Positions 1 through 12,639 of a stretch of DNA of 64,000 nucleotides are shown piece by piece. The stretch lies in the NCBI GenBank assembly GCA_018969015.1, contig JAGWZE010000006.1:62001-126000 (forward strand), given 5' to 3'. The notes beneath the pieces are model-generated. The model searched no databases, had not been told where the DNA came from, and worked only from the letters and a program-made list of their open reading frames with translations. Position numbers and translations under genes: made by a program. The stretch is from Alphaproteobacteria bacterium (GTDB lineage Bacteria > Pseudomonadota > Alphaproteobacteria > Caulobacterales > Aquidulcibacteraceae). Each line of letters starts with the position of its first letter. The first letter of the stretch is position 1.

Positions 1-226
1 CACGATCGGCCGCCATGTAGCGCACGACGTTTTCCGGCGTGGTCGTGTCGTACTTGAGGGCGTAGCCCTGGTCGCAGCCGGCGGCGACGAGCGCCGATTG
101 CCACTCGGCCGCGTCCGCGCTCAACGCCGACATGTGCTGCGCCGCTTCGAGAAGACGCGCGACGTTTTCCATGCGCTCCATGTAGCGCGCGAGCCAGAAC
201 ATCGAGTCCGCTGTGCGTGCGAGCAT
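1..226 (-). CDS. alpha-E domain protein (DUF403), 3' end outside window
   Basis: The first 75 residues of an alpha-E family protein are visible; the rest runs off the left edge. The N-terminus (MLARTADSMFWLARYMER) matches the family's typical opening, an amphipathic helix rich in Arg, Trp and Tyr. Its ATG overlaps the TGA of the upstream ATP-grasp gene by one base (TGATG), so the two are translationally coupled. Alpha-E proteins are helical proteins of unknown biochemistry that commonly travel with circularly permuted ATP-grasp proteins in predicted peptide-ligase or peptide-modification operons. Family assignment is firm from motif and context; the function is not known. Confidence 0.85.
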   Translation of the reverse strand, partial: MLARTADSMFWLARYMERMENVARLLEAAQHMSALSADAAEWQSALVAAGCDQGYALKYDTTTPENVVRYMAADR

Positions 227-1668
227 CACTTGCCTCCCGCAGCAGCATTGGTCGCGCGCAGCACCCACGTGTCCTTAGTGCCCCCGCCCTGGCTCGAGTT
301 CACGACGAGCGAGCCGTCCTTCAGCGCCACGCGCGTGAGGCCGCCCGGCGTGATGCGCACGCGATCCGCGCCGACGAGGACGAACGGCCGCAGATCGACG
401 TGCCGCGGCGCCACGCCCGACTCGACGAAGGTGGGGCAGGTGGAGAGCGCCAGCGTCGGTTGCGCGATATACACGCTCGACGCCGCCTTCAGCTTCTCCG
501 CGAACGCCGCGCGCTGCGCTTTCGTCGCATGCGGGCCGACGAGCATCCCATAGCCGCCCGAGCCGCGCGCCTCTTTCACGACGAGCTCGTGCAGGTTGTC
601 GAGCACGTATGCGAGCGAGTCCGGGTCGGCGCAGTCGTGTGTGGGCACGTTCTTCAGAATCGGCTCTTCGCCGAGATAGAAGCTGATCATGTCCGGCACG
701 TAGCGGTAGATCGCCTTGTCGTCGGCGATCCCGGCGCCCGGCGCGTTCGCCAGCGTCACGCCGCCTTCCCGGTAGGCCGCCATCAGGCCCGGCGCGCCGA
801 GAACGCTGTCCGGCCGGAACGCCAAGGGATCGAGGAACTCGTCGTCGATGCGGCGATAGATGACGTCGACGCGCTTGAGCCCCTGCGTGGTGCGCATGAA
901 GACGCGCCCGTCATCCACCACCAGGTCCGCGCCCTCGACGAGCTCGACGCCCATCTCGTCGGCGAGGAAGGTGTGCTCGTAGTACGCGCTGTTGAACTGG
1001 CCGGGCGTGAGCAGGACGACGGTCGGCTCGCCCTCGCAGGCCGGCGGCGCGAGCGACCGCAACGTCTCGAGCAGGTCTTCCGGGTAGCGCGAGATCGGCG
1101 CCACGGCGCAGCGCGAGAAGAGGTCCGGGAAGAGCCGCATCATCACTTCGCGGTCTTCGAGCATGTAGGAGACGCCGGACGGCGTGCGGCAGTTGTCCTC
1201 CAGCACGTAGAACTCGTCGGCGGAGACGCGCACCACGTCGATGCCGGCGATGTGGGTATAGACGCCGCCGGGCGGCGCCAGGTCCTGCATCTCGGCCCGG
1301 AAGGCCGGGTTGAGCAGGATGGAGCGCTCGGGGATCAGGCCGGCGCGGACGATCTCGCGCGTGCCGTAGACGTCCTTGAGGAAGAGGTTCAGCGCCCGCA
1401 CCCGCTGCGTCAGGCCCCGTTCGAGGAACGCCCATTCGTCGGCGTCGATCACGCGCGGAATGATGTCGAACGGGATCAGCCGCTCGGTGTCGGCCCCCTC
1501 GGTATAGACGGCGAAGGTGATCCCGATGCGCCGGAACAGCCGCTCTGCCTCCTCGCGCTTGGCGGCCAGCACCTCGGGCGGCGTCGCATTGAGCCATGCG
1601 GCGACGGCCTCATAGGCCCGCCGTGGCGATCCGTCCTTGCCCCGCATTTCGTCGAACGCGTTCGTCAT
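226..1668 (-). CDS. circularly permuted type 2 ATP-grasp protein (DUF404/DUF407)
   Basis: 480 residues, the usual family length. The order of conserved blocks (early FAVYTEG, central SGVSYMLEDR, late ANAPGAGIADDKAIYRYVPD and SGGYGMLVGP) fits circularly permuted ATP-grasp enzymes, predicted to form amide bonds with an acyl-phosphate intermediate. The substrate is unknown. I chose the ATG at 1668 because GGAG sits seven bases upstream; an in-frame TTG at 1704 would add 12 residues without a good ribosome site. It is translationally coupled to the alpha-E gene downstream. The usual third partner, a transglutaminase-like protease, would lie left of the window if present. Confidence 0.88.
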   Translation of the reverse strand: MTNAFDEMRGKDGSPRRAYEAVAAWLNATPPEVLAAKREEAERLFRRIGITFAVYTEGADTERLIPFDIIPRVIDADEWAFLERGLTQRVRALNLFLKDVYGTREIVRAGLIPERSILLNPAFRAEMQDLAPPGGVYTHIAGIDVVRVSADEFYVLEDNCRTPSGVSYMLEDREVMMRLFPDLFSRCAVAPISRYPEDLLETLRSLAPPACEGEPTVVLLTPGQFNSAYYEHTFLADEMGVELVEGADLVVDDGRVFMRTTQGLKRVDVIYRRIDDEFLDPLAFRPDSVLGAPGLMAAYREGGVTLANAPGAGIADDKAIYRYVPDMISFYLGEEPILKNVPTHDCADPDSLAYVLDNLHELVVKEARGSGGYGMLVGPHATKAQRAAFAEKLKAASSVYIAQPTLALSTCPTFVESGVAPRHVDLRPFVLVGADRVRITPGGLTRVALKDGSLVVNSSQGGGTKDTWVLRATNAAAGGK

Positions 1669-1817
1669 GTCCCACTCCGCAGGGGGCAGCGAAGCGGGGT
1701 TCAAGGGCCCCGTCGAGGCGCCGCGCCTGACCCCTGCCTGGCGATCGGCGGGCGCCTGCCGCGCAGGCGCCTTCGCCTAGGAAATATGCGCAGCCCCGAC
1801 CCGCCGGGCCGCCCTGT

Positions 1818-2615
1818 TCAGTCCGTGCGCCGGAAGCGCGCCGATTGCGCCCGCATGATCCCCAGCAGCACGCCCTCCGGCAGCACCTTCGCCAAACCGG
1901 TGATGGCGCGGTTCGCCCCGCCGGGTACGACGGTCGCCTGGCCGGCCTCGTTGGCGGCGATGGCGGCCTCCACCACCTCGTCCGCCTCCTGCCACATCCA
2001 GCGCGGCATCTGCGACACCTGCCCCCGCGTGCCGTTCACGTCGTGAAACTCGGAATAGGTGAAGCCGGGGCAGAGCGCCGTGACGTGCACGCCCGTACCC
2101 TCGCATTCCAGGTTCATGGACTGGGACATCTTGATCAGGAACGCCTTGGAGGCCGCATAAAGCGTGTGCCCGCGCGCGCCCGGCAGGATGCCGGCCACGG
2201 AGGCCACGTTGATGATCCGCCCGAACCGCCGCGCCGTCATGCCGGGCAGGGCCTTGTGCGCCAGCTCGGCGACGGACGTCACCATGACCTGGATGAACGT
2301 CGCCTGTTCGGCCCATTGCGTCGTCCCGAACGTGCCGCCAAGGCCGTAGCCCGCATTGTTCACGACCCCGTCAACGACGCGCCCCTGGGCGGCGACGCCC
2401 TCCAGGATGGCGTCCACGGCGCCGGACGCGGCGAGATCGGCCGGGATCACGAGGCTCGACGCGCCATGCGCCGTTTTCAGTTCCGCCGCGAGCGCTTCGA
2501 GCCGATCGGCCCGCCGGGCCGTCAGCGCCAGATCCCATCCCCGCGCGGCATAGGCCCGCGCGAACGCCGCGCCGATCCCCGCGGACGCCCCCGTGACCAG
2601 CATGAGCTTGCGCAT
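1818..2615 (-). CDS. SDR family NAD(P)-dependent oxidoreductase
   Basis: 265-residue classical short-chain dehydrogenase/reductase. The cofactor motif TGASAGIG is at residues 8-15 and NNAG at 86-89. The catalytic Ser is near 139, Tyr153 and Lys157 (YAASK). The Arg pair after the second beta strand (TARR) suggests NADP(H). A longer frame opens upstream at 2684, but the ATG at 2615 is preceded by GGGAGG at good spacing and places the glycine motif at the normal position. The substrate cannot be told from sequence. A perfect inverted repeat lies about 30 bp upstream and could be an operator. It points the same way as the ATP-grasp pair, with a gap of about 150 bp, so it may be a separate unit. 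Confidence 0.9.
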   Translation of the reverse strand: MRKLMLVTGASAGIGAAFARAYAARGWDLALTARRADRLEALAAELKTAHGASSLVIPADLAASGAVDAILEGVAAQGRVVDGVVNNAGYGLGGTFGTTQWAEQATFIQVMVTSVAELAHKALPGMTARRFGRIINVASVAGILPGARGHTLYAASKAFLIKMSQSMNLECEGTGVHVTALCPGFTYSEFHDVNGTRGQVSQMPRWMWQEADEVVEAAIAANEAGQATVVPGGANRAITGLAKVLPEGVLLGIMRAQSARFRRTD

Positions 2616-2646
2616 GATCTCGCCTCCCTGGGCCAGTTTGCCGCAC

Positions 2647-2666
2647 CAAGTGCATGAAGGCACTTG
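2647..2666. promoter_or_regulatory. perfect inverted repeat, candidate operator for the SDR gene
   Basis: CAAGTGC, six bases (ATGAAG), then GCACTTG: a perfect 7-bp inverted repeat with the half-site spacing typical of dimeric helix-turn-helix regulators. It lies between the SDR start (2615) and the divergent alpha-2-macroglobulin gene (2762), so it could serve either promoter. The regulator is unknown. Confidence 0.35.
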
Positions 2667-2761
2667 AACGATTGCCTTACTCAATGGTTAGCAAACGCCT
2701 ATCGTCCATTTTGGGCGAAGGGGGAAACGAGCGCGACAAGCGCCGGTGAGGGGTAGGGTTC

Positions 2762-5700
2762 ATGAACCGCAACGTCATTCTGGCCGCGGCCGTGGCGCTG
2801 ATCGCCGGCCTGTGGGGCGGGTTTGTGCTGGCGCGCGTGGGCGGCGCCGAAGGTCCGGCCATCCTCGGCGGCGTTCCGAACGCGGAGCGTGTCCGCGCGG
2901 CCGACGCCCCCCGCCTGGGCCCGAAGATCGTGGACGGCATGGCCTTCATGGCCCTGCGCATCGACACCGACGGCGAGGCCCCCAAGGCCTGCCTCGAGTT
3001 CAGCGAGCCCCTCTCGAAGGACCCCAACGTCAATTTCGCCGACTTCCTGGCCCTGGACCCGGCTGCGCCCGTCAATGTGGAGCCGAACGGCCAGCTGCTG
3101 TGCCTGGCCGGCCTGCCCTATGACGTCGATCGCCAGCTCACCATCAAGGCGGGCCTGCCCTCCGCCGGCGGCGACGTGACCGCCCGGGACGAGACGATCA
3201 CCCTCTCGTTCGGCGACCGCCCGGCCTTCGTCGGCTTCGCCGGTTCCGGCACGATCCTGCCGCGCGCCGAGGCCGACGGCCTGGGCATCGAAACGGTCAA
3301 CGTCTCCCAGCTCGACATCGAAGTGCTGCGCGTGGGCGATCGCGCGCTCAACCGCGAAGAGATCGAAGCCGGCCAAAGCACCGCCGAAGGCTCGTGGGAC
3401 TGGTGGAGCTTCGAGGACGCCGCCCAGGCCTCGGGCGTCTCCGTTTTCAAGGGCAAGCTCGACGTCGCGCTCGTCGATCCGAAATCCAAGCGCTCGCGCC
3501 GCAACGAGACGATCACCACCGTGTTCCCGCTCGGCGCCACGCTGAAGGAGCTGAAGCCCGGCGCCTATGTGGTGAAGGTCAAGGATTCTTCGCCCTCCGC
3601 CGGCGCGCGCGGCCAGGATTCCGATCGCCCCGCCACGGCCTATCGCTGGGTGATCTCCACCGACATGGCGCTGCAGACCTTCTCCGGCGCCACCGGCCTC
3701 GACGTCGTCGTTCGTTCGCTGAAGACCGCACGCCCGGTCTCCGGCGTCGCGCTCACGCTCGTCGCCGACAGCAACGAGGTCCTCGCCCGCGCCCGCACGG
3801 ACGGGGAGGGCCGCGCCCGCTTCGCCAAGCCGGTGATGGAGGGCACGGGCGCGCTGCGTCCGAAGCTCGTCATGGCCTATGGCGCCGGCGGCGATTTCAC
3901 CGTGCTCGACGTCGATCGCACCGCGCTCGACCTCTCCGACAAGGACGTGGACGGCCGCCGCACGCCCGGCGACGTCGACGCCTACATGTATACCGAGCGC
4001 GGCGTGTACCGCCCCGGCGAAACCGTTCGTCTCAACGGCATGATCCGCGACGCCGCCGGCCGCGCCATCACGAACCGCCAGAGCGTGCTCGTCGTCTATC
4101 GCCCGAACGGCACCGAAGCGCGCCGCCAGCGCTTGGAGCGCGCGGTCGAGGCCGGCGCGGTGCTCAAGAGCTTCGCGCTCGACAAGTCCGCCCCGCGCGG
4201 TCGCTGGCGCGCCACGCTCGAGGTCGACGGCCAGGAAGGCGCCGCCGGCGAAGTGAGCTTCGCGGTCGAAGACTTCGTGCCGCAACGCCTGAAGGTCGAC
4301 GTCACGGCCTCCGAAGCGCCGCTGCGCCCGGGCGAGACCCGCATGGTCGACGTCGCCGCGCGCTTCCTCTACGGCGCGCCGGGCGCCGGCCTTTCGGTGG
4401 AAGGCGAAGCGCGCCTCGCGGTCGACGGCAATCCGTTCCCCGCCGCGAAAGGCTTTGCCTTCGGCCGCGTCGACGAATCGTTCGACGAGAAGTTCATCCA
4501 GCTCACGCCCACCGCCACGGACGGCGACGGCAAGGCCCAACTGGCGTTCTCGCTGGCCGATCCGCCGCAGACGACGCTGCCGCTGCGCGCGCGGCTCGTC
4601 GCCACCGTGATGGAGCCGGGCGGACGCACCGTCCGTGAAGGCTTCCAGGTGCCGGTGCGCCTGCAGGACCGCTATATCGGCGTGAAGCCCGCCTTCGAGA
4701 ACGGCCGCGTGGCCGAAGGCGCGCGCGCCGCGTTCGACGTCATCGCCGTCGATCCGGCCGGCCGCCGCGTCGCCGCCAAGGGCGTCGCCTGGACGCTCGT
4801 GGCGGAAGAGTGGAGCTACGACTGGTACCTCGATGGCGGCCAATGGCGCTGGCGCCGCACCGGCCGCGACGTGCCGGTCGCGACGGGCGTCGTCGACATT
4901 CCCGCCGACAAGCCGGCCCAGGTCGCGCGTGACAAGATGCGCGACGGCCAGTTCCGCCTGATCCTTGCCGACGCCGCCTCCGGCGCGCAGACCTCCACGC
5001 GCTTCTATGCCGGCTGGGGTTCCAGCGGCGGCGACGACGACGCGCCCGATACGGTCGCCGTCGTGCCGCCGGTCGAAGCCGTGAAGGTCGGCTCGAACGT
5101 CCGCGTGCAGATCAAGCCGCCTTATGCTGGCGAAGCGCAGATCGCGATCGCGACGGACCGCGTGCTGTCGATGAAGACGATGCGCGTGCCCGCCGAAGGC
5201 GCCACGCTCAGCCTGCGGGCCGATCCCTCCTGGGGCTCGGGCGTCTACGTGCTCGTCACGGTGATGACGCCGCGCTCGCCCGCGACGCTGCCCGTGCCGC
5301 GCCGCGCCGTCGGCGTCGCCTACGTGCCGATCGACATGGGTCCCCGCACGCTGAAAGTCGCGCTGCCCGAGAAGCAGGTGCTGCGTCCGCGTCAGACGGT
5401 GCAGGTGCCGGTGACGATCGCCGGCGCGCCGAGCGGCGAAAAGGTCCGCATGACGCTCGCCGCCGTGGACGAGGGCATCCTGCAGCTCACCAAGTTCGAC
5501 AGCCCCGATCCGGCGAAGTTCTATTTCGGCCGCAAGGCGCTCGGCGTCGCGATCCGCGACGATTACGGCCGCCTTCTGAACCCGAACCTCGGCGCCCCGT
5601 CGACGCCGCGCCAGGGCGGTGACGGCCTCGGCGGCGAAGGCCTCACGGTCGTGCCGACGAAAACCGTCGCGCTGTGGTCCGGCCTCGTGCAGGTCGGCAA

Positions 5701-7708
5701 GGACGGCAAGGCGCAGATCCCGCTGGAGCTGCCCGACTTCAACGGCGAATTGCGCCTGATGGCGGTGGCCTGGAGCGAAAGCGCCGTCGGCGCGGACGCC
5801 GAAGCCGCCACCGTGCGCGATCCCGTCGTCGCCGAACTCACGCTGCCGCGCTTCATCGCGCCGGGCGACACCGCCTCCGCCACGCTCGAGCTCTCCAACA
5901 TCGAGGGCCCGGCCGGCGCCTACCGCGTCACCGTCAGCCCGAGCGGCGCGGTGACGGGGGCGGCGTTCACGCAAACCTTCAACCTCGCGCCGAAAGCGCA
6001 GACGCGCGTGCGTGTGCCGTTGAAGGGCGGCGCCGCAGGGATCGGCCAGGTGATCCTGGCGATGGATGGCCCCGGCGGGCTGAAGGTGTCGCGCAGCTAT
6101 CAGATCCAGTCGCGCACGCCGTTCATGCCGCTCACGCTCACGCAGACGCAGTCGCAGGCGGCGGGGACGAGCTACACGCTGTCGCCGCGCGCGCTCGACG
6201 CCTTCGCGGCGGGCGAGGGCAAGGTGCTGGTGTCCTACTCGCCGCTGCGCGGGATCGACGCCGCGCCGCTGCTCGACGTGCTCAATCGCTACCCGTACGG
6301 CTGCTCCGAACAGCTGACCTCGACAACGCTGCCGCTGCTCTACGCCAACGCGCTCGCGCAGACGGCGCAGAAGCCCTCCGATCCGCAACTGCGCCGCCGC
6401 GTGCAGGAGACGATCGACAAGCTGCTCGATCGTCAGGGGGCGGATGGCGCCTTCGGCCTCTGGCGTGCGGAAGACCGCGCGGCGTCGCCGTGGCTCGGCG
6501 CGTACGTGACCGACTTCCTCCGCCGCGCCAAGGCGGCGGGCTATGTCGTGCCGAACGCCCCGCTCGATGCGGCCTACAAGGCGCTGCGCAGCGTTGCGCG
6601 CCTCGAGGATTTCGGATCGGTCTCTTACGATTACGAAGTCTATGCGTGGCCGGGCAACACGGACTCGAAGGAGCGCCTGCGCTCGCGGTCCGCGGCGTAC
6701 GCGCTGTACGTTCTGGCGAAGGCGGGCAAGGCCGATCTCGGCCAGGTCCGCTACTTCCACGACGCCAAGCTGAAGGGCGAAGAGAGCCCACTGGCGCGCG
6801 CGCAGATCGGCGCCGCGCTGGCCCATCTCGGAGACCGGGCGCGCGCGAAGAACGCCTTCAAGCTCGCCGAACAGGCGCTCGGCTACCGCAACACCGGCGA
6901 CTACTACCAGACGCCGCTGCGCGATCTCGCCGGCGTGCTTTCGCTTGCCGCCGAGGCGGGTGAAACCGAACTCGTCGAGCGTCTCTCCGCGCGTCTGGAG
7001 CGCGACAACCGCGAAGCCGAAAGCCTGACGACGCAGGAGCAGGCCCAACTGCTCGTCGCCGTCGATGCGCTGCTGGCGCGCTCGAAAGGCCCGCTCTCGA
7101 TCACCGCCAACGGCGCCCCGATGATGGGCCCGGTCGCGGTCGATGCGGCGCGCATCGCGCAAGGCGTCGTGTTCGCGAATGCGGGCCAGGGCCCGGCCTT
7201 CCGCACGCTGACGATCTCCGGCACGCCGCGCACCGCGCCGGGGCCGACGAGCCAGGGCTTCAGCCTCGAAAAGCGGCTGTTCCGTCTCGACGGCTCGGCG
7301 GCCGACGCCGGCGCGCTGCGCCAGGGCGATCGCGTGATCGTGGTGCTCTCCGGCGCGACGCAGAGCGAGCGGCTGCACCCGGCGGTGCTGGTCGATCTCC
7401 TGCCTGCGGGCCTCGAGATCGAGTCGGTGCTGAAGCCGGAGGACGGCGCGGCCCAGGGCCCGGACACGTCCGCCGGTCCGTTCGCGTGGATCGGCCGCAT
7501 CACCGCGGCCCGCATCGCCGAAGCGCGTGACGATCGCTTCGTCGCCGCCGCCGATCTGCGCAGCGAAGGCTTCACCTTCGCGTACGTCGCGCGCGCCGTG
7601 ACGCCGGGCGCCTACACGCTGCCGGCGGCGCAGATCGAGGACATGTATCGCCCGGGCGTGATCGGCCGCACGGCCGTCGGTCGTCTCGGCGTGGCGCCGG
7701 GCGGCTGA
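2762..7708 (+). CDS. bacterial alpha-2-macroglobulin family protein
   Basis: 1648 residues, the length of enterobacterial YfhM-type alpha-2-macroglobulins, thought to trap proteases in the periplasm. The N-terminus has one hydrophobic segment (about residues 4-24) and then the mature protein. I see no lipobox cysteine there, unlike the E. coli homologue, so this copy may be anchored by its signal segment or released. The MG-domain region contains [10 protein letters not shown] near residue 417. The thioester motif CSEQ is intact (Cys1181, Gln1184) in YPYGCSEQ, followed by the alpha-helical thioester-domain repeats. The PBP1C gene follows after four bases, the classical pairing that suggests a joint role in envelope defence and peptidoglycan repair. 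Confidence 0.95.
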   Translation: MNRNVILAAAVALIAGLWGGFVLARVGGAEGPAILGGVPNAERVRAADAPRLGPKIVDGMAFMALRIDTDGEAPKACLEFSEPLSKDPNVNFADFLALDPAAPVNVEPNGQLLCLAGLPYDVDRQLTIKAGLPSAGGDVTARDETITLSFGDRPAFVGFAGSGTILPRAEADGLGIETVNVSQLDIEVLRVGDRALNREEIEAGQSTAEGSWDWWSFEDAAQASGVSVFKGKLDVALVDPKSKRSRRNETITTVFPLGATLKELKPGAYVVKVKDSSPSAGARGQDSDRPATAYRWVISTDMALQTFSGATGLDVVVRSLKTARPVSGVALTLVADSNEVLARARTDGEGRARFAKPVMEGTGALRPKLVMAYGAGGDFTVLDVDRTALDLSDKDVDGRRTPGDVDAYMYTERGVYRPGETVRLNGMIRDAAGRAITNRQSVLVVYRPNGTEARRQRLERAVEAGAVLKSFALDKSAPRGRWRATLEVDGQEGAAGEVSFAVEDFVPQRLKVDVTASEAPLRPGETRMVDVAARFLYGAPGAGLSVEGEARLAVDGNPFPAAKGFAFGRVDESFDEKFIQLTPTATDGDGKAQLAFSLADPPQTTLPLRARLVATVMEPGGRTVREGFQVPVRLQDRYIGVKPAFENGRVAEGARAAFDVIAVDPAGRRVAAKGVAWTLVAEEWSYDWYLDGGQWRWRRTGRDVPVATGVVDIPADKPAQVARDKMRDGQFRLILADAASGAQTSTRFYAGWGSSGGDDDAPDTVAVVPPVEAVKVGSNVRVQIKPPYAGEAQIAIATDRVLSMKTMRVPAEGATLSLRADPSWGSGVYVLVTVMTPRSPATLPVPRRAVGVAYVPIDMGPRTLKVALPEKQVLRPRQTVQVPVTIAGAPSGEKVRMTLAAVDEGILQLTKFDSPDPAKFYFGRKALGVAIRDDYGRLLNPNLGAPSTPRQGGDGLGGEGLTVVPTKTVALWSGLVQVGKDGKAQIPLELPDFNGELRLMAVAWSESAVGADAEAATVRDPVVAELTLPRFIAPGDTASATLELSNIEGPAGAYRVTVSPSGAVTGAAFTQTFNLAPKAQTRVRVPLKGGAAGIGQVILAMDGPGGLKVSRSYQIQSRTPFMPLTLTQTQSQAAGTSYTLSPRALDAFAAGEGKVLVSYSPLRGIDAAPLLDVLNRYPYGCSEQLTSTTLPLLYANALAQTAQKPSDPQLRRRVQETIDKLLDRQGADGAFGLWRAEDRAASPWLGAYVTDFLRRAKAAGYVVPNAPLDAAYKALRSVARLEDFGSVSYDYEVYAWPGNTDSKERLRSRSAAYALYVLAKAGKADLGQVRYFHDAKLKGEESPLARAQIGAALAHLGDRARAKNAFKLAEQALGYRNTGDYYQTPLRDLAGVLSLAAEAGETELVERLSARLERDNREAESLTTQEQAQLLVAVDALLARSKGPLSITANGAPMMGPVAVDAARIAQGVVFANAGQGPAFRTLTISGTPRTAPGPTSQGFSLEKRLFRLDGSAADAGALRQGDRVIVVLSGATQSERLHPAVLVDLLPAGLEIESVLKPEDGAAQGPDTSAGPFAWIGRITAARIAEARDDRFVAAADLRSEGFTFAYVARAVTPGAYTLPAAQIEDMYRPGVIGRTAVGRLGVAPGG

Positions 7709-7712
7709 CCCC

Positions 7713-9794
7713 GTGCCGGTGCGCCGCGGACGACGCCTCGGGGCGCCGCTCGGCCCGCGCGCGCGCCGGATCGTCACGGGCGTCATCGCGCTCGCGCTGA
7801 CGCTGTTCGCGCTCGACGTGATCTTCCCGCCGCCGCTGCAGCGGGGCGGGGTGGTCTCGCCCGTCGTGCTCGATCGCGAGGGCGTCTGGCTGCGCGCGTT
7901 CGCAACGCCCACGGGGAAATGGCGTCTCGCCGCGCGTCTCGACGAGGTCGATCCGGAGTTCCTGCGCCGCGTCGTCGCGATCGAGGACGCCCGGTTCTGG
8001 AGCCACCCGGGCGTGGATCCCCTCGCGCTCGCGCGCGCGACCGCCTCCTATCTGCGCACGGGCGTCGTCACCTCCGGCGGGTCGACCATCACCATGCAGA
8101 CGGCGCGTCTCTTGGAGCCGCGCCCGCGCACCGTGCCCTCCAAGCTGATCGAAATCGTCCGCGCGCTGCAGATCGAGCGCCGCCTGACGAAGCGCGAAAT
8201 CCTCGCGCTCTATCTCACGCTCGCGCCGTATGGCGGCAATCTCGAAGGCGTCCGCGCGGCCAGCCGCGCCTACTTCGCGCGCGATCCCGTCGGATTGTCC
8301 GACGCGGAGATGGCGCTGCTGATCGCGCTGCCGCAGGCGCCGGAAGCGCGCCGCCCCGATCGCCGCCCCGAAGCTGCGCGCGCCGCCCGCGACGCCGTGC
8401 TCGCCAAGTTCCGCGACGAAGGCTTCATCGACGCCCACCTCGAAGCCGAAGCGAAGCTCGCCGCGATTCCGGCGCGCACGCCGTTCCCGATCCGCGCCGA
8501 TCTCGCCGCCGAAGGTCTCGTGCGCGCCCATCCCGGCGAACCGGTGGTGCGCTCGACGCTGGATGCGCGCCTGCAGGACGGGCTGCAGGAGATCGCGCGC
8601 GAAGCCGCCATCGCGGCGGGCCCGGATGTCAGCGTCGCGATCCTCGCCGTCGAGATCGAGGGGCGGCACGTCCGCGCGAGCGTCGGCGGCGTCGGCTTCG
8701 ACCGCGTCGGCGGCTGGATCGACATGACGCGGGCCGTGCGCTCGCCCGGCTCGACGCTCAAGCCCTTCATCTACGCGCTCGCCTTCGATGACGGCGTCGC
8801 CGCGCCGGGCACGATGGTCGATGACGCGCCGCAGCGCTTCTCCGGCTACATGCCCGAGAACTTCGATCGCCGCTTCCACGGCCAGGTGAAGATCTCCGAC
8901 GCGCTAATGCACTCGCTGAACCTGCCGGCGGTCGCGACGCTGGAGAAGGTCGGCGCCGGCCGCTTCGAAGCCGCGCTCACCGCGGCGGGCGCCAAGCCGC
9001 GTTTCCCCCGCCGCGAAACGGTGGAGCCGGGTCTCGCCCTCGCGCTCGGCGGCGTCGGCCTCACGCTCGAGGAGCTCGCGACGCTCTACGCCGCGCTCGG
9101 AGACGACGGGCAGGCCAAGCCGCTGCGGTTCGTCGAAGCGCCGACATGGGCGTCCTCGCGCCTGATGAAGCCGGAGACCTCGCGCCGCGTGCTCTCGATC
9201 CTGGCTGCGACGCCGACGCCGAAAGGCCGGCTGCCCGCGGCGCTGACGGTCGACGCGCCGCAGATCGCCTTCAAGACGGGCACGTCCTACGGCTTCCGCG
9301 ACGCCTGGGCGATGGGCGTCGGCGCCGGGCATGTCGTCGCCGTGTGGGTTGGCCGCCCCGATGGCGCGCCGCGGCCCGGCGCGACGGGGCGCAGTGATGC
9401 GCTGCCGATCCTGTTCGACGCGTTCGACCGCGTCCGCGCGGGCGGCGCGCCGGATCAACGCTTTGCGCCCCTGCAGGCGCGCGCGCCGGCCGGCCTCGCG
9501 CGCTTCGCCGACGCGCGCGACGACTCCGCGCCGCGCATCCTGTTCCCGCCGGACGGCGCCGAACTCGTCGTCGACCGCGCCGGCGAGGGCGGCCGCGGTC
9601 TGTCGCTCGCCGCCCGCGGCGGTCGCGCGCCGGTGACGTGGTACGCCGAGGGCGTGGAGGTGCCGCGCGAAGCCACCAGCGGCCGCGCCATCTGGAAACC
9701 CAGCGCGCCGGGCTTTCACGAAGTCATGGCGGTCGACGCAGACGGGCGGCGCACGTCCGTCCGTGTCCGGATCAGATCCGCCGCCGAGGGCTGA
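7713..9794 (+). CDS. pbpC: penicillin-binding protein 1C, bifunctional
   Basis: 693 residues starting at GTG, four bases after the alpha-2-macroglobulin stop, so cotranscribed. One N-terminal membrane anchor (about residues 20-40). The glycosyltransferase family 51 domain shows [13 protein letters not shown] and [15 protein letters not shown]. The transpeptidase domain has SxxK at Ser347 (GSTLKPF), SLN in MHSLNLPA, and KTGTS at Lys521. The C-terminal ~100 residues ([13 protein letters not shown] to the end) match the small beta domain found at the end of PBP1C proteins. It polymerises and may cross-link peptidoglycan on the periplasmic face. A second GTG lies two codons downstream. Confidence 0.95.
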   Translation: MPVRRGRRLGAPLGPRARRIVTGVIALALTLFALDVIFPPPLQRGGVVSPVVLDREGVWLRAFATPTGKWRLAARLDEVDPEFLRRVVAIEDARFWSHPGVDPLALARATASYLRTGVVTSGGSTITMQTARLLEPRPRTVPSKLIEIVRALQIERRLTKREILALYLTLAPYGGNLEGVRAASRAYFARDPVGLSDAEMALLIALPQAPEARRPDRRPEAARAARDAVLAKFRDEGFIDAHLEAEAKLAAIPARTPFPIRADLAAEGLVRAHPGEPVVRSTLDARLQDGLQEIAREAAIAAGPDVSVAILAVEIEGRHVRASVGGVGFDRVGGWIDMTRAVRSPGSTLKPFIYALAFDDGVAAPGTMVDDAPQRFSGYMPENFDRRFHGQVKISDALMHSLNLPAVATLEKVGAGRFEAALTAAGAKPRFPRRETVEPGLALALGGVGLTLEELATLYAALGDDGQAKPLRFVEAPTWASSRLMKPETSRRVLSILAATPTPKGRLPAALTVDAPQIAFKTGTSYGFRDAWAMGVGAGHVVAVWVGRPDGAPRPGATGRSDALPILFDAFDRVRAGGAPDQRFAPLQARAPAGLARFADARDDSAPRILFPPDGAELVVDRAGEGGRGLSLAARGGRAPVTWYAEGVEVPREATSGRAIWKPSAPGFHEVMAVDADGRRTSVRVRIRSAAEG

Positions 9795-10481
9795 TCACTC
9801 GCCGCGCGTGCGGCCGTCGCCTTCCTCGTCGGTCAGCACGATCTGCGGGTTTTCCGGCGCGAACCGCTCGAACAGGCCGACATAGGGATCAGCTTGCGGC
9901 GTCTGCCCGCGCAACGGCTGCATGAGCCGCGCGGCGATCTCCGCCCGCTCGGCCGGGAGAAGCCCGCCCCCCTTGGATCCCAGCGGTCGCCAGAACCGCA
10001 CCGCCAGCGCGAACCGGCCCTCGCGCTCGATCACGTCCGCGAGCCCAACCTCCGCCAGCGGCTTGGCGCGCGCGAGCGCCATGCCCCGCGTGCGGTAGAG
10101 GCGCGGCAGCGGCTCGACGGCCAGCTCGGCCGGCCCGCCCAGCACCGCCCGCGCTTCCTCCGGCGTCCGCGCCGCGCCGAGCGGGCGGCGCAAGGCCTGT
10201 TCGGGCGTGCGCGCCACCGGGGCGGGCGGCGCCGGCCGCCAGTAGCGCACCACGAGCCGCCACGCGCCGTCCTCGAACGCGGCCTCACAGCGGCCGGTCC
10301 CGTACACGCCGGGATAGGCCGCCTCGAGCGCGGCAAGGGTGGGGAAGCCTTCCGGCAGTGTTTCGACGGACAGAAAAACCGGCCCCTGCGCGACGGCGGC
10401 GGCTTCCTCGGCCGTGCGCGCGGCGGGAGCTTCGGCGGCCAGCGCGTCGCGCGCGGCGGCGGCGATGGGGTACGTCGTCAT
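9795..10481 (-). CDS. uncharacterised protein with two tandem ~65-residue repeats
   Basis: 228 residues, no family recognised. The protein consists mostly of two similar units: the first opens ARTAEEAAAVAQGP and closes RLVVRYWRP (about residues 18-85), the second opens ARTPEEARAVLGGP and closes ALAVRFWRP (about 100-165). A charged C-terminal tail follows. There is no signal peptide or membrane segment, so it is probably cytoplasmic. I chose the ATG at 10481 because AAGGAAGG lies upstream; a frame from 10550 is also open. Its stop codon abuts the PBP1C stop with no bases between them, so the two converge without an intergenic terminator. Confidence 0.75.
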   Translation of the reverse strand: MTTYPIAAAARDALAAEAPAARTAEEAAAVAQGPVFLSVETLPEGFPTLAALEAAYPGVYGTGRCEAAFEDGAWRLVVRYWRPAPPAPVARTPEQALRRPLGAARTPEEARAVLGGPAELAVEPLPRLYRTRGMALARAKPLAEVGLADVIEREGRFALAVRFWRPLGSKGGGLLPAERAEIAARLMQPLRGQTPQADPYVGLFERFAPENPQIVLTDEEGDGRTRGE

Positions 10482-10603
10482 GGCCTTCTGGCCTTCCTTT
10501 CCCGGCGACGGGCGCCTGTGGCCAACGCGCTTGTCACGGTCAGGGGGCAAGGTAAAGATCGCCGAAGCCGGGAGGCAGACTTCCCGGTCATGGGGATCCC
10601 GAC

Positions 10604-12628
<2,025 letters not shown>

Positions 12629-12639
12629 GGAGACCCGAC

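Noticed and set aside
2699-7912. Minus-strand open frame of 1737 codons antisense to the macroglobulin gene
   Set aside because: It is Arg/His/Ala-rich with no domain, and it is fully explained by high GC opposite a real gene with clear alpha-2-macroglobulin motifs.
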